From NCBI GenBank assembly GCA_022567365.1, contig JADFHG010000008.1:1-17893 (forward strand): DNA of 17,893 nucleotides, given 5' to 3'. This stretch comes from Planctomycetota bacterium (GTDB lineage Bacteria; Planctomycetota; Phycisphaerae; UBA1845). This document shows, one piece after another, positions 1 to 7,591 of the stretch (the stretch's first letter is position 1; each line of letters opens with the position of its first letter). Below the pieces are notes generated by a model. It was not told the origin of the DNA. It was given only the letters and a program-made list of their open reading frames with translations, and ran no database searches. Both the position numbers and the translations under genes were made by a program.

Positions 1-854
1 TTGTCGTTGCCGTTGGTATTGTCATTTCCGTTGACGTTACCGTTCGTATTATCGTTGCCGTTGTCGTTTCCGTTTACATTATCGTTGCCGTTGGCGTTAC
101 CGTTGTCGTTGCCGTTTGCATTATCGTTCCCGTTGGCGTTGTCATTGCCGTTCAGGTTTCCGGCGAGACCTGCGTCGGTGTCGTCGGCGAATGATGCACC
201 GGATTGATCGTCGTCGGATGTTTCGACCACGCCGTCGCCCTGCACGCCGCCCAACGTCAGCGTGGATCCGTCGGCCAGGGTTGTTCGAAAAGTCAAACCC
301 GTCAGCGTGATCGTGCCCTCGAAGGTCGACTCCACACGCATGCACAGACCGAACGCCCCATCGTTGAGCAGCGCGACAACGTGCGGATCGAGTTCGACCT
401 CCGGCGGATCCAGTGCGACGATCCGCCCGCCGACGACAATCGCCTCGAAGCTCGCGGCAACGTAACCGTCCTCGCAAGCGTCGTCGGCGTGGGCCGATGC
501 GATGTCGATCGTCACCGTGAACCGCCCGTTCTGATCCTCGCCCGACGGATCGCCCGCGTCGGCGAACTCGACGCCGATCGCCTTCGAGTCGAACGCGACC
601 GTCACGTTGTCCGCTTGGACCTCCGCCCATGCCGCGCTCGGGTTGATCTCGTGGATCGATCGAGCGGTTTCGCTGGGGCTGACTTGGATCGGCGTATCGA
701 CGCTCGGGGCGGCGAGACCCGCCAGATCGTCCTGCTTCTCGCGAGCGAATTTTTCGGCTCCGGACTCGCACCCCTGAAGAAGGGCCATGGTTGCGGCTAG
801 GGCAGCCACCATGCCGCCAACCCTGAGTTTCCTTAACATCCTGTTTTTCTCCAT
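1..854 (-). CDS. Secreted lipoprotein with Asn-alternating C-terminal tail (partial, 3' end outside window)
   Basis: The frame is open from an ATG at 852-854 to the window edge (284 codons, no stop), so the C-terminus is missing. The N-terminus is a lipoprotein signal: basic MLRKLR, a hydrophobic stretch, then the lipobox LLQGC with Cys29. A second ATG at 837-839 (residue 6) has GGAG 9 nt upstream and may be the true start; the first ATG has GGGAAG about 7 nt upstream. The middle (about residues 40-225) is a soluble domain I do not recognise, with beta-rich stretches such as GRFTVTIDIASA and GTITLTGLTFRTTLADG and few cysteines. From about residue 233 the protein becomes a low-complexity run in which every second residue is Asn, alternating with Gly, Asp, Ala, Val or Thr. 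Inferred: anchored in a membrane facing the periplasm, with the Asn tail a flexible spacer or surface-exposed stalk. Function unknown. Confidence 0.8.
   Translation of the reverse strand, partial: MEKNRMLRKLRVGGMVAALAATMALLQGCESGAEKFAREKQDDLAGLAAPSVDTPIQVSPSETARSIHEINPSAAWAEVQADNVTVAFDSKAIGVEFADAGDPSGEDQNGRFTVTIDIASAHADDACEDGYVAASFEAIVVGGRIVALDPPEVELDPHVVALLNDGAFGLCMRVESTFEGTITLTGLTFRTTLADGSTLTLGGVQGDGVVETSDDDQSGASFADDTDAGLAGNLNGNDNANGNDNANGNDNGNANGNDNVNGNDNGNDNTNGNVNGNDNTNGND
6..158 (-). repeat. Asn-coding low-complexity repeat (N-x-N-x tail)
   Basis: On the minus strand 26 Asn codons occur at every second position, with Gly, Asp, Ala, Val, Thr or Leu between them, giving units such as NGNDNANGND. 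Codons for the same residue vary (AAC/AAT, GGC/GGA/GGT/GGG, GAC/GAT), which suggests selection on the protein pattern rather than a very recent DNA expansion. The tract reaches the window edge, so its full length is unknown. Confidence 0.9.
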
Positions 855-1418
855 CTCTCGACTTCCCGCGCCGGCGATACCGGCGATTCTGGTCTCAATT
901 CCGACAGTCCTGCGCGATTCCCGCTACTTGCCGGGCGACCGCGCACCCCTTTTCGATCTGCATAGTTACAGGAACCGTGCCACGCCAAAATATTGGCTTC
1001 CGGAGCGACCTAAGTCGTTGTCCTATAACGAGTTACGGCCCGCTCGCCCCGAAGCGGCGCGTCTCGGTCCGCCGCAGGCAAAAAACCAATCCGCGAGCAG
1101 GGTCACACCGGTCGTGGAACAAGACCGTGGCCCGTCCGAAGCACTTCCCCGATCGCGTTTGGGTCCGCCGCTGTGACTGTCGGCACCCACGGCCATCTCG
1201 TAACGACCGATAACCCGCAGGCCTGGAGTCGATGGATCTCCACATGGAAAGATATGGAATGGTTAAGCAGTGGCGTGAATGGAGTGTCCCAAACCCCCGC
1301 AGAACGAAGACGGTGCGCTGAAGGTGTCGCACCGGACGGCGACTTGCCGCGGGATCATACGCCGCCCAGCCGCGCCATGAAAATGACACGTTTGTGAAGT
1401 TTGTCGTTCGGATTCCGA
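855..1418. other. Gene-free intergenic region
   Basis: No frame here has the composition of a real protein. The longer open frames (for example 1033-1389 on the minus strand) are Arg/Ser/Cys-rich, lack ribosome binding sites and match no family I know. The region lies upstream of the lipoprotein gene and downstream of the membrane protein, both on the minus strand, so it should hold the promoter of the former and the terminator of the latter. No convincing hairpin or promoter pair could be identified. Confidence 0.6.
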
Positions 1419-2597
1419 TTACGCGGCGGCGGCGCGTGCTTCACTGGGCGCAACTTGCGCCGTCTCCGAGTGCGTCGGTGGCGCACTCGTTCGACTGCGC
1501 TCGGTCACGGCAAAGATGACGCCGGGCAGCGAGCAGATCAGCATCACGAAACGCATCGCGAACGCCGCGCACACGATCTGAGATGCACTTCCGAAGGGCG
1601 CGAAGAGGAAGCGGTACGCCATCTCCGCGGTGCCGATTCCCTGCGGCGGACCGGGGAGCGCTTTCACGAGTTCGCCTGTCGAAAACCCCGCGTAGTATTC
1701 GACGAGGTTGCCCGCCGACGCCCGCATACCCAATGCGCCGGCGATGACGAAAAACGCCGCGGCCGCGACCATGTGCAAGATCGCCGTCGTGAGCACGGCC
1801 TTTGCCAGCACGCCCCTTCGCGACGCGAGCCGGCGCATGGTTGCATCGACTCGGCGCAATTGATCGACCATCGGCAAGCGCGCGAGAATCCCCGTCGCGT
1901 TGAGCACTCGGCGAAGCACCGGTGTGAGATATACGACGACCCCAAGAGAGGAGGCGCCGAACAGGGCCATGGCGTACCAGCGCATGACGCTCAAGCGGCT
2001 GGTCGCCGGGCTTAACACGGCGATCAACGTGACCGCGGCAAGGAGGGTAAACAGACCGATCGCACGGTCCACGAAGACGAGCGTCATCGCTTCCGTCTTT
2101 CGATCGGAGTGTCGGGAGACGAAATACGCCTTGGCGACGTCGCCCGCGGTCGAGCCCAGCGGAGCCGCGAAATTCAGAAAATTCCCCGCGAAGGAAATTC
2201 GTGTGCACGGCCACCACGCGATCGGCGCACCGTCGGCGCGGAGCAGTAACCGCAATCGGTACCCCTGTAGAAAGGGCACAAGCAGGAACACGCAAAAGCT
2301 GATCAGAAGGAGAGGTTTGCGGGCGGTAGCCAACGCCGTACGCATTCCGTACTCGATCCGCGCGGCACCGTTCGCGTCCGTGGCGATCTCGGTTCGCGGG
2401 ATTACGGCCGTCGGATACCCGGCGCGCTCCACGACTACGCGGTCGATGTGCTCGATGATCCGTCCCGAGAATACCGCACCGTCGCGGGTGGTCACGACCT
2501 GGTCGTTCCAGTTGACACCGCGAGTAACGAGAACAAGTGCGACAATACACACACTCACCTTGATTGCATTGATCGCGATCGATTTGAACCGTTGCAA
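1419..2597 (-). CDS. Flippase-like membrane protein, lysylphosphatidylglycerol synthase TM region/UPF0104 family
   Basis: A 392-residue polytopic membrane protein. Start chosen: TTG at 2595-2597, because GGAGGG (2604-2609) sits 6 nt upstream. An in-frame GTG at 2634-2636 would add 13 residues but has no ribosome binding site. Segments: TM1 about residues 11-25, a soluble stretch about 28-90, TM2 about 95-112, then further hydrophobic helices to about 365 and a polar, Ala-rich tail. Family signs are the GNFLNFAAPLGSTAGDVAKA block (139-158), VDRAIGLF (177-184) and LPGPPQGIGTAEMAY (314-328), the positions of the conserved PxGxxGE-like blocks of the UPF0104/YbhN and AglD group. Members are linked to lipid or lipid-linked sugar movement or modification; the exact substrate cannot be read here. 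The soluble segment (VTTRDGAVFSGRIIEHIDR, then IPRTEI) looks like a small SH3/LSm-like beta barrel inserted in the extracytoplasmic loop, which is unusual for the family. Confidence 0.8.
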   Translation of the reverse strand: MQRFKSIAINAIKVSVCIVALVLVTRGVNWNDQVVTTRDGAVFSGRIIEHIDRVVVERAGYPTAVIPRTEIATDANGAARIEYGMRTALATARKPLLLISFCVFLLVPFLQGYRLRLLLRADGAPIAWWPCTRISFAGNFLNFAAPLGSTAGDVAKAYFVSRHSDRKTEAMTLVFVDRAIGLFTLLAAVTLIAVLSPATSRLSVMRWYAMALFGASSLGVVVYLTPVLRRVLNATGILARLPMVDQLRRVDATMRRLASRRGVLAKAVLTTAILHMVAAAAFFVIAGALGMRASAGNLVEYYAGFSTGELVKALPGPPQGIGTAEMAYRFLFAPFGSASQIVCAAFAMRFVMLICSLPGVIFAVTERSRTSAPPTHSETAQVAPSEARAAAA

Positions 2598-2603
2598 GAT
2601 GAA

Positions 2604-2609
2604 CCCTCC
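2604..2609 (-). promoter_or_regulatory. Ribosome binding site deciding a TTG start
   Basis: GGAGGG on the minus strand, 6 nt before TTG at 2597. It is the strongest Shine-Dalgarno match seen on this strand and favours the TTG over the upstream GTG at 2636. Confidence 0.65.
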
Positions 2610-2907
2610 AATCAGCCGACGAATATCGTCATACACGACGAATCAGCGCGATTTGCGACGATGTCTTCATCGCGCTGAGGCATTTGAGAAGTCGAGCGTA
2701 GCATGATGCATGCCAGTTTGTGTTTCGGACGTCGGAGTGTGTCGCGGTGGAACGTCGGATGCGACGTGATCGGCACGCGGTGAAGCGGGGCAAACTAGTG
2801 CCTTGTCACGGGTGATTCGAGGGGTAGTCCCGATGGGTGGCCCGCCTCTTCAGAGGTGGGGGGACACCAATGGTCTGCCGATTCGTGTCCCCCACGGACA
2901 ACAGCCC

Positions 2908-3093
2908 GTTGAAAAATCCGATCTGTGTGTGTGGCACCGGCTAGAGCGTTGCCTGTTATTGTGTAGCGTGCGACCGCTCGAACACCCCTGCCATCCGACG
3001 GCCACCACGGCGGGCGGCCGCCACACCACAAGGAACTCTGCCCTGATAGCCGGTGACAAGACGGATTATTAGCCCGTGCCACACTTTTTCAAC
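2908..3093. repeat. Imperfect inverted-repeat element (MITE/REP-like)
   Basis: The left arm (2908-2942) starts GTTGAAAAA and ends GTGTGGCACCGGCT. The right arm (3071-3093), read on the minus strand, starts GTTGAAAAAGTGTGGCACG and ends GGCT. The arms match except for an 11-12 base insertion in the left arm and one G/C difference. The similarity continues outside: CAGCCCGTTGAAAAA at 2902-2916 against CAGCCAGTTGAAAAA on the minus strand at the right. About 130 bases lie between the arms, with no transposase-sized frame. From memory, GTGTGGCAC-GGGCT arms recur between genes in planctomycete-like genomes; I could not check this. Its position just past the flavoenzyme stop suggests it may also act in 3' end formation. 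Confidence 0.6.
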
Positions 3094-3105
3094 TGGCTGC
3101 TAACG

Positions 3106-6100
3106 CTATGGACCACCCAACGCGTCCGCCAATACTTCCGCGAGATGGCGCGGCGTGACCCCGGTGTGGTGGATGATCTGTTCACGGCAACTGAACCCCG
3201 ATACGGCGATCTCGGCATCACCCCGATCGCGCACGGCCGGAAAGAGCCGCTGCTCGCCGATCGCGCGGGCGACGTCGTAGTGCTCGGTCTCGTGACCGAA
3301 CGCACCGGCCATACCGCAACAGCCACTGTCGATTTCCGAACCGAGCGAACCGAAGGCCAGATCGAGAAGGGTACGGGCGTCCGACGTGCCCACGATTGCC
3401 TTTTGATGGCAATGCGCATGGTAGCGCACGCCTCGTTTCGCGGGCGCGAACGTCAGCGCCCCCGCGTCTTCTTCGAGCAATCGGGCAAGAAACGTTTCGA
3501 GCAACACGGCGTTGTCGGCCACACGGCGCGCGGCGTTGAACCGCACGAGCTGCGGATATTCGTCGACGAGCGTCAGGAGACAACTCGGCTCCGTGCCGAC
3601 GATCGGAATCCCTTCGCGCGATATTTTCGCAAGCGTCCTTACGTTTGCCTCGGCCAGATCCCTGGCTTCCGTCAGCATTCCCTGGCTGATGGCGGGGCGA
3701 CCGCAGCATTGCACCAGCGGACATTGCACCTCGTATCCGGCCGCTTCGAGCAACGTGACGGCGGCAATCCCCACTTGCGGCGTGAAGTAGTTGGTCCAAG
3801 TATCTACGAAGTACGCAACAGCGCCGCGCGGCGGGCCGGTCGACGTCGAACGTCGTCGCTCCGCGGCGGATCGGTCCTTGCGCTTGGTTTTCAGGTGGCG
3901 GGCGAACCACGCGCGAAATGTTTGCGTTGCGAACCGCGGCGGCGGTATCCGTCGATCCAAACCATACCTCGTTTGTAGCAACGCTCGAAACGGCGCGGAG
4001 CGCGTGATCGCGTTTGCAATCCTCGGGAATCGACCGGCGATGGCGGCCGCTCGAGGCATTGCGGCAATCACGCGCGATCGCCGACTCACGCCCACCGACA
4101 TGTTGCGCCGCGAGAGGTACTCCGTTTTCAGCTTGGCCATATCCACACCGGTCGGGCACTCGGTCTTGCACGCCTTGCACGAAAGGCAGAGATCCATCAC
4201 CTCCGCGAGGTAGGGGTCGTCGATACCATCGAGAAGACCCTTGTTCGAGAGCGCGATCCGAAGTGCGTTGGCCCGTGCGCGGGTCGTGTGGCGCTCGTCG
4301 AGGGTGGCCATGTACGACGGACACATCGTGCCCACGAGTGTCTGACGGCACTGGCCCACTCCGGTGCACATCCCGGCCAGACCCGCCATACCGTGGAGAC
4401 CGGGGGATCCGTTCGGATCGTCGTACCGGGAAAAGTCCAGAAAGGTCTTCACCGGTTTCGTCTCGAATGACGCCCCCTGGCGCAAACGCTCGGTCAACGG
4501 ATAGGGGTCGACGATCTTGCCGGGATTGAGGATGCCCTCCGGATCGAAGAGTCGTTTGACGTCTCGAAGGGCGGAGACGATTCGCGGACCGTACATCTTC
4601 TCGATCCAACACGAGCGAACGATCCCGTCGCCGTGCTCGCCGGTCATCGCCCCGCCGAACTCGAGGGCCAGGTCGCTGACGGCGTCGGCGATGCGGTGCA
4701 GGCGCTGAACGTCGTCGGCCCGCTTCAGGTTGAGCACCGGTCTAACGTGAATGCACCCGACACTGGCGTGCGCGTAATACGCCACTTCGGACACGTCCGC
4801 TCGGCGTAGGATCTCTTGGATCCTCTCGATGTAATCCCGCAGGCGCGCCGGATCGACGGCGGAGTCTTCGATGAAGGCATATGGCTGGCGATCGCCGGGT
4901 TTCGACATGAGCAGACCGAGACCGCTCGTGCGCAGGTTCCACACGTCCCGCTGCGCATCCGGTGTGGTCGCGCAGGCGTGTGCGTAGCACGCCGACATGA
5001 CCCGCTCGTCAGCCAAAAGGGCGTCCATGCGGGTGGCGAGTTCTTGCTCACTTTCCGCGAAGAACTCGACAATGATCAGCGCACCGGGGCGGCCCGAGAG
5101 AAACCCGCATCGCGGTGCGATTGTGGGATTGGCGAGTCCGGCATTGACGATGTTGCGATCGATCAGTTCGACTGCGGACGGTTCGTGTTCGAGCACCGAG
5201 GGCGTCACGGCAAGCGACGCAAGTACGTTTTCGAAATGCAGCACGACGATCCCGGTTCGGGTGGGCAACGGAGTGAGCTCGAGCGTCGCGCCGACGACGA
5301 TCCCGAGCGTGCCTTCGCTACCGCACAGGATCTTCACGGCGTCGATCGGCGTTCCACGAGGACCGAGACGATCCAATCCGTAACCGCCGTTGCTCCGCAA
5401 GACCTTGGGATACCGCGCCGCGATTTCGTCGGCGTGCTCGTCGCGAATAGCACCCAACCCGGCCTCGATCGCGGCGACGCGCTGCACCGCGCTTCGGGTT
5501 TCAAACTCGTTGGTCGTTGACCCCGGTCGAGTACCGCGGTCCGGATTCTGCGAACGGATCTCGCCCTTCCCCGGACCGAACGTCACCACTTCTCCACTTG
5601 CGAGAACCACGGTGATCGTTCGCACGTGGTCGACCGTTCGACCGTAGCGAATGGACCGCGCGCCGCACGAGTTGTTCGCGATCATTCCGCCGATGGTCGC
5701 GCGGCTGCTGGTGGCCACGTCAGGCGCGAAATGCAAACCGTGCGGTGCGACGTGCGCGTTGAGCTCGTCGAGCACCACGCCGGGCTGAACCTCGATGGTT
5801 CGGGCGTCGACGTCGAGCGGGCCGATGCGACGCATATGTCGTGAGAGATCGAGCGACACGCCGGCGCCCACGGCGCCGCCGGCAAGCCCTGTTCCGGCGC
5901 CTCGCGCGACGACGGACGCGCCCGCCGCCCGGCAGATGTTGACGACGGCCACCACGTCGGCGACGCCCTTCGGAGTGACCACACCGACGGGTGTGATTTC
6001 GTAGATGCTCGCATCGGTGGCGTAGAGTGTGCGCGAAAGGGCGTCGAAGCGAACGCTTCCGGTCACGGCGCCGTTCAGATCGGCAGCGAGCGCGGCGGCA

Positions 6101-6141
6101 TCCACATCGCAATCGACGGTTCGGTCACGTGTTTCGTTCAA
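3106..6141 (-). CDS. FAD- and Fe-S-binding dehydrogenase, YdiJ/GlcD-GlcF fusion type (D-2-hydroxyacid oxidation)
   Basis: The 1011 residues are close to E. coli YdiJ (about 1018). Part 1 is a GlcD-like flavoprotein. The PCMH FAD-binding domain (about 48-290) shows GAGTGLAGGA (81-90), PGVVLDELNAHVAPHGLHF and GGMIANNSCGARS (151-163). The FAD-oxidase C-terminal domain (about 295-545) shows GEHGDG (501-506) and LFDPEGILNPGK. Part 2 is GlcF-like. Cys592, Cys598 and Cys607-Pro form one Fe-S motif. Cys652-x2-Cys655-x2-Cys658-x3-Cys662-Pro forms a classical 4Fe-4S motif. Two CCG-type domains follow, with CCGRP (812-816), HAHCHQKA (908-915) and CCGMAGAFGHE (941-951). Family members oxidise D-lactate, glycolate or D-2-hydroxyglutarate and pass electrons to the respiratory chain; the substrate is not readable. 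Start: TTG at 6139-6141, the only candidate near the upstream stop, preceded by AAGGTAGG that overlaps the stop of the glycosyltransferase gene 7 nt away, so the two are probably co-transcribed. Confidence 0.93.
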   Translation of the reverse strand: MNETRDRTVDCDVDAAALAADLNGAVTGSVRFDALSRTLYATDASIYEITPVGVVTPKGVADVVAVVNICRAAGASVVARGAGTGLAGGAVGAGVSLDLSRHMRRIGPLDVDARTIEVQPGVVLDELNAHVAPHGLHFAPDVATSSRATIGGMIANNSCGARSIRYGRTVDHVRTITVVLASGEVVTFGPGKGEIRSQNPDRGTRPGSTTNEFETRSAVQRVAAIEAGLGAIRDEHADEIAARYPKVLRSNGGYGLDRLGPRGTPIDAVKILCGSEGTLGIVVGATLELTPLPTRTGIVVLHFENVLASLAVTPSVLEHEPSAVELIDRNIVNAGLANPTIAPRCGFLSGRPGALIIVEFFAESEQELATRMDALLADERVMSACYAHACATTPDAQRDVWNLRTSGLGLLMSKPGDRQPYAFIEDSAVDPARLRDYIERIQEILRRADVSEVAYYAHASVGCIHVRPVLNLKRADDVQRLHRIADAVSDLALEFGGAMTGEHGDGIVRSCWIEKMYGPRIVSALRDVKRLFDPEGILNPGKIVDPYPLTERLRQGASFETKPVKTFLDFSRYDDPNGSPGLHGMAGLAGMCTGVGQCRQTLVGTMCPSYMATLDERHTTRARANALRIALSNKGLLDGIDDPYLAEVMDLCLSCKACKTECPTGVDMAKLKTEYLSRRNMSVGVSRRSRVIAAMPRAAAIAGRFPRIANAITRSAPFRALLQTRYGLDRRIPPPRFATQTFRAWFARHLKTKRKDRSAAERRRSTSTGPPRGAVAYFVDTWTNYFTPQVGIAAVTLLEAAGYEVQCPLVQCCGRPAISQGMLTEARDLAEANVRTLAKISREGIPIVGTEPSCLLTLVDEYPQLVRFNAARRVADNAVLLETFLARLLEEDAGALTFAPAKRGVRYHAHCHQKAIVGTSDARTLLDLAFGSLGSEIDSGCCGMAGAFGHETEHYDVARAIGEQRLFPAVRDRGDAEIAVSGFSCREQIIHHTGVTPRHLAEVLADALGGP

Positions 6142-6148
6142 GCGCTGC

Positions 6149-7258
6149 CTACCTTGCTATCGACAATGTCGTTCGTGATAGGTTTAGCGCGCGGAACACG
6201 GCGGAGGCGAGATCGCCCATCTTGCTCATCGCATGGTTGGTGCGCACGTATTCCTGAGCCTGAACGGCCATTCGCCGTGCGAACTCCCGATCGGCAACCA
6301 ATTGCTGGATGGCATCGGCAAACGTCGCGGGCTTCGAATTCGCGCACACGAACGCCGTTTCATTGTGGCGCAAATGATCGGTCGCCACGTTGGGCAACGT
6401 AACGACCGCCATACCGGCCGCCATGGCCTGGAGGCTGCCGGCGAAAAACGTCTTGTCCGCGGAGGGTCGGACGAAGATGTCCGCGCCGACCAGGGCCCGT
6501 GCGGGATCGCCCAGGGGATGTGCAAAGGCGATGCGCGCGGAGAGTTTGCGCGCCCGGACCATGCGCCTGAGCCGCGCCTCCTCCGGACCTTGTCCGAGCA
6601 GGAACAATAACACCTCGACCTTGCGATCGCGGAGCAATCCAACGGCCTGGATGAGGCGGTCGATCCCGCTATCCTTGCGAAACTGCGACGTACACAACAC
6701 CGTCGGCACGCGACCGGGCACGTCGAAACACGTCGGTTCTCCGCGGGCAAGGACACCCGGTCGTATGAGTTCGATGTGCTCATCGCCTATCTCGAGTTGG
6801 GTCTCGAGGATTTCGACGAGCGGTCGGCTCGAAACCAGATAACGCGCGATGCGGTCCGCGTCGAACTCGCCCAACGCGTCGCAGTCGGCGAGCGACGTAA
6901 CCTGAAACACCAAGTCCGCGTCAAGCGCCGACGCGATTGCGTCAGCCGTTCGATAAGAAGCGGAGGACATCCCCAAAACAACGGTCGGCGGCTGGTGCGA
7001 AAGCACCTCGACGAGTTGGTCCAGTCTCCGCTTGCCCGCCGGCCACACGATTCTCTGGTGAACCAGCGTCTGAATCGGGCCTAATGCGAGCTTCTCGACG
7101 CGCGGGTCCGCGCTCAGCAAACGGACGTGGATCGCTTGATCGACCAAGCCGACGCAGAGGTGGCGCATGATGCTGCCGAAGCGTTCGAGCGCCGTGGAGT
7201 CTACACACAGGGCGGCGATCACTGCGTTGGGTGGCTCGGTCTGTCGGTGGTCCGTCAT
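6149..7258 (-). CDS. GT-B glycosyltransferase, GT4-like, with degenerate catalytic motif
   Basis: A 369-residue protein starting at ATG 7256-7258. The N-terminal Rossmann half (about 10-165) is divergent. The C-terminal GT1/GT4 half (about 185-355) is recognisable by TVLCTSQFRKDSGIDRLIQA (186-205), LLFLLGQGPEEARLR, RIAFAHPLG, GADIFVRPSADK (258-269) and QAMAAGMAVVTLPN (277-290). In active GT4 enzymes the motif before AMA is E-x7-E; here it is Lys269-x7-Gln277, so both glutamates are replaced. The protein may be a non-catalytic relative, or may use a different donor site. No signal peptide or membrane segment, so probably cytoplasmic or peripheral. It is first in a two-gene unit with the flavoenzyme gene (7-nt gap), a pairing with no obvious metabolic logic. 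No donor or acceptor can be named. Confidence 0.8.
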   Translation of the reverse strand: MTDHRQTEPPNAVIAALCVDSTALERFGSIMRHLCVGLVDQAIHVRLLSADPRVEKLALGPIQTLVHQRIVWPAGKRRLDQLVEVLSHQPPTVVLGMSSASYRTADAIASALDADLVFQVTSLADCDALGEFDADRIARYLVSSRPLVEILETQLEIGDEHIELIRPGVLARGEPTCFDVPGRVPTVLCTSQFRKDSGIDRLIQAVGLLRDRKVEVLLFLLGQGPEEARLRRMVRARKLSARIAFAHPLGDPARALVGADIFVRPSADKTFFAGSLQAMAAGMAVVTLPNVATDHLRHNETAFVCANSKPATFADAIQQLVADREFARRMAVQAQEYVRTNHAMSKMGDLASAVFRALNLSRTTLSIAR

Positions 7259-7348
7259 TCAGCAAACAGGATACCGGTGTTCGACCGTGCCGACAACGAC
7301 CAGCCTTATTCGCGCGACATTGCCGCATCGCTCGTCGCGCACTATGTT

Positions 7349-7428
7349 AGAGTGCGTCCTAAACCCGGCGGGAACCCCGGTTCTTTCCGAACCCCGACCG
7401 TGAGGGAGGGGCTTTTAGGACGCACTCT
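7349..7428. repeat. Perfect 15-bp inverted repeat with 50-base centre
   Basis: AGAGTGCGTCCTAAA (7349-7363) and its exact reverse complement TTTAGGACGCACTCT (7414-7428) flank 50 bases containing GAACCCCG twice (7372-7379 as GAACCCCG, 7389-7396 as GAACCCCG) and GTGAGGGAGGGG. It sits between the divergent starts of the glycosyltransferase gene and ribF. It could be a small mobile or REP-like element, or a long-stem regulatory hairpin. It is too short to encode anything. Confidence 0.75.
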
Positions 7429-7557
7429 TAGTGCTGGATTATAAGGCATGCCGTTGAATACGGTGCAGCACGGATCTTCGACCCTTGTCTCGGTCGGTCG
7501 ATGATCGGCGAGACACCTTGAAATTGTCGGTGTTCTTCTTGCGGGTCGTGGGCGGTG

Positions 7558-7588
7558 GAAACGGCGGGCGTGAACTGAAACGGCGGGC
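7558..7588 (+). repeat. 12-base direct repeat just before ribF
   Basis: GAAACGGCGGGC occurs at 7558-7569 and again at 7577-7588, a 19-base period ending three bases before the GTG start of ribF. The second copy occupies the ribosome-binding position, where no classical Shine-Dalgarno sequence exists. Confidence 0.5.
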
Positions 7589-7591
7589 ATC

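Larger units (their letters stand above)
2598..3105. other. Gene-free region between flavoenzyme and membrane protein genes
   Basis: About 500 bases without a credible gene. It should carry the 3' end signals of the upstream flavoenzyme gene and the promoter of the membrane protein gene, both minus-strand. Most of its right half is an inverted-repeat element (2908-3093, listed separately). The small perfect arms CCTCT/AGAGG at 2845-2856 are too short to call. Open frames of 70-95 codons on both strands overlap the element and have no coding character. Confidence 0.55.
7259..7591. other. Divergent intergenic region
   Basis: 333 bases between divergently oriented genes. It must hold promoters for both the glycosyltransferase/flavoenzyme unit and ribF. 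The inverted repeat at 7349-7428 and a 12-base direct repeat at 7558-7588 are the only structure found. No FMN riboswitch (RFN element) could be recognised upstream of ribF, and no clear -35/-10 pair. Confidence 0.55.

Noticed and set aside
1..158. CRISPR array or DNA-level tandem repeat at the window start
   Set aside because: The periodicity is a protein pattern (Asn at alternate codons) with varied codons and no spacer-repeat structure.
968..982. Sigma-54-like promoter on the minus strand (TGGCACG then TGT) about 115 nt before the lipoprotein gene
   Set aside because: The -12 element lacks the essential GC (CCTGT instead of TTGC), and TGGCACGG also resembles the repeat arms found elsewhere in the window.
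1033..1389. 118-codon minus-strand frame in the gene-free region
   Set aside because: Arg/Ser/Cys-rich composition, no ribosome binding site, no recognisable domain; typical chance frame in GC-rich DNA.
2795..3082. 95-codon minus-strand frame between the flavoenzyme and membrane protein genes
   Set aside because: It overlaps the inverted-repeat element and shows no protein-like composition.
3218..4612. 464-codon minus-strand frame overlapping the flavoenzyme gene
   Set aside because: It is an out-of-frame shadow; the flavin and Fe-S motifs are all in the 1011-residue frame.
7259..7591. FMN riboswitch upstream of ribF
   Set aside because: The conserved RFN core sequences could not be found; only an inverted repeat and a direct repeat are present.
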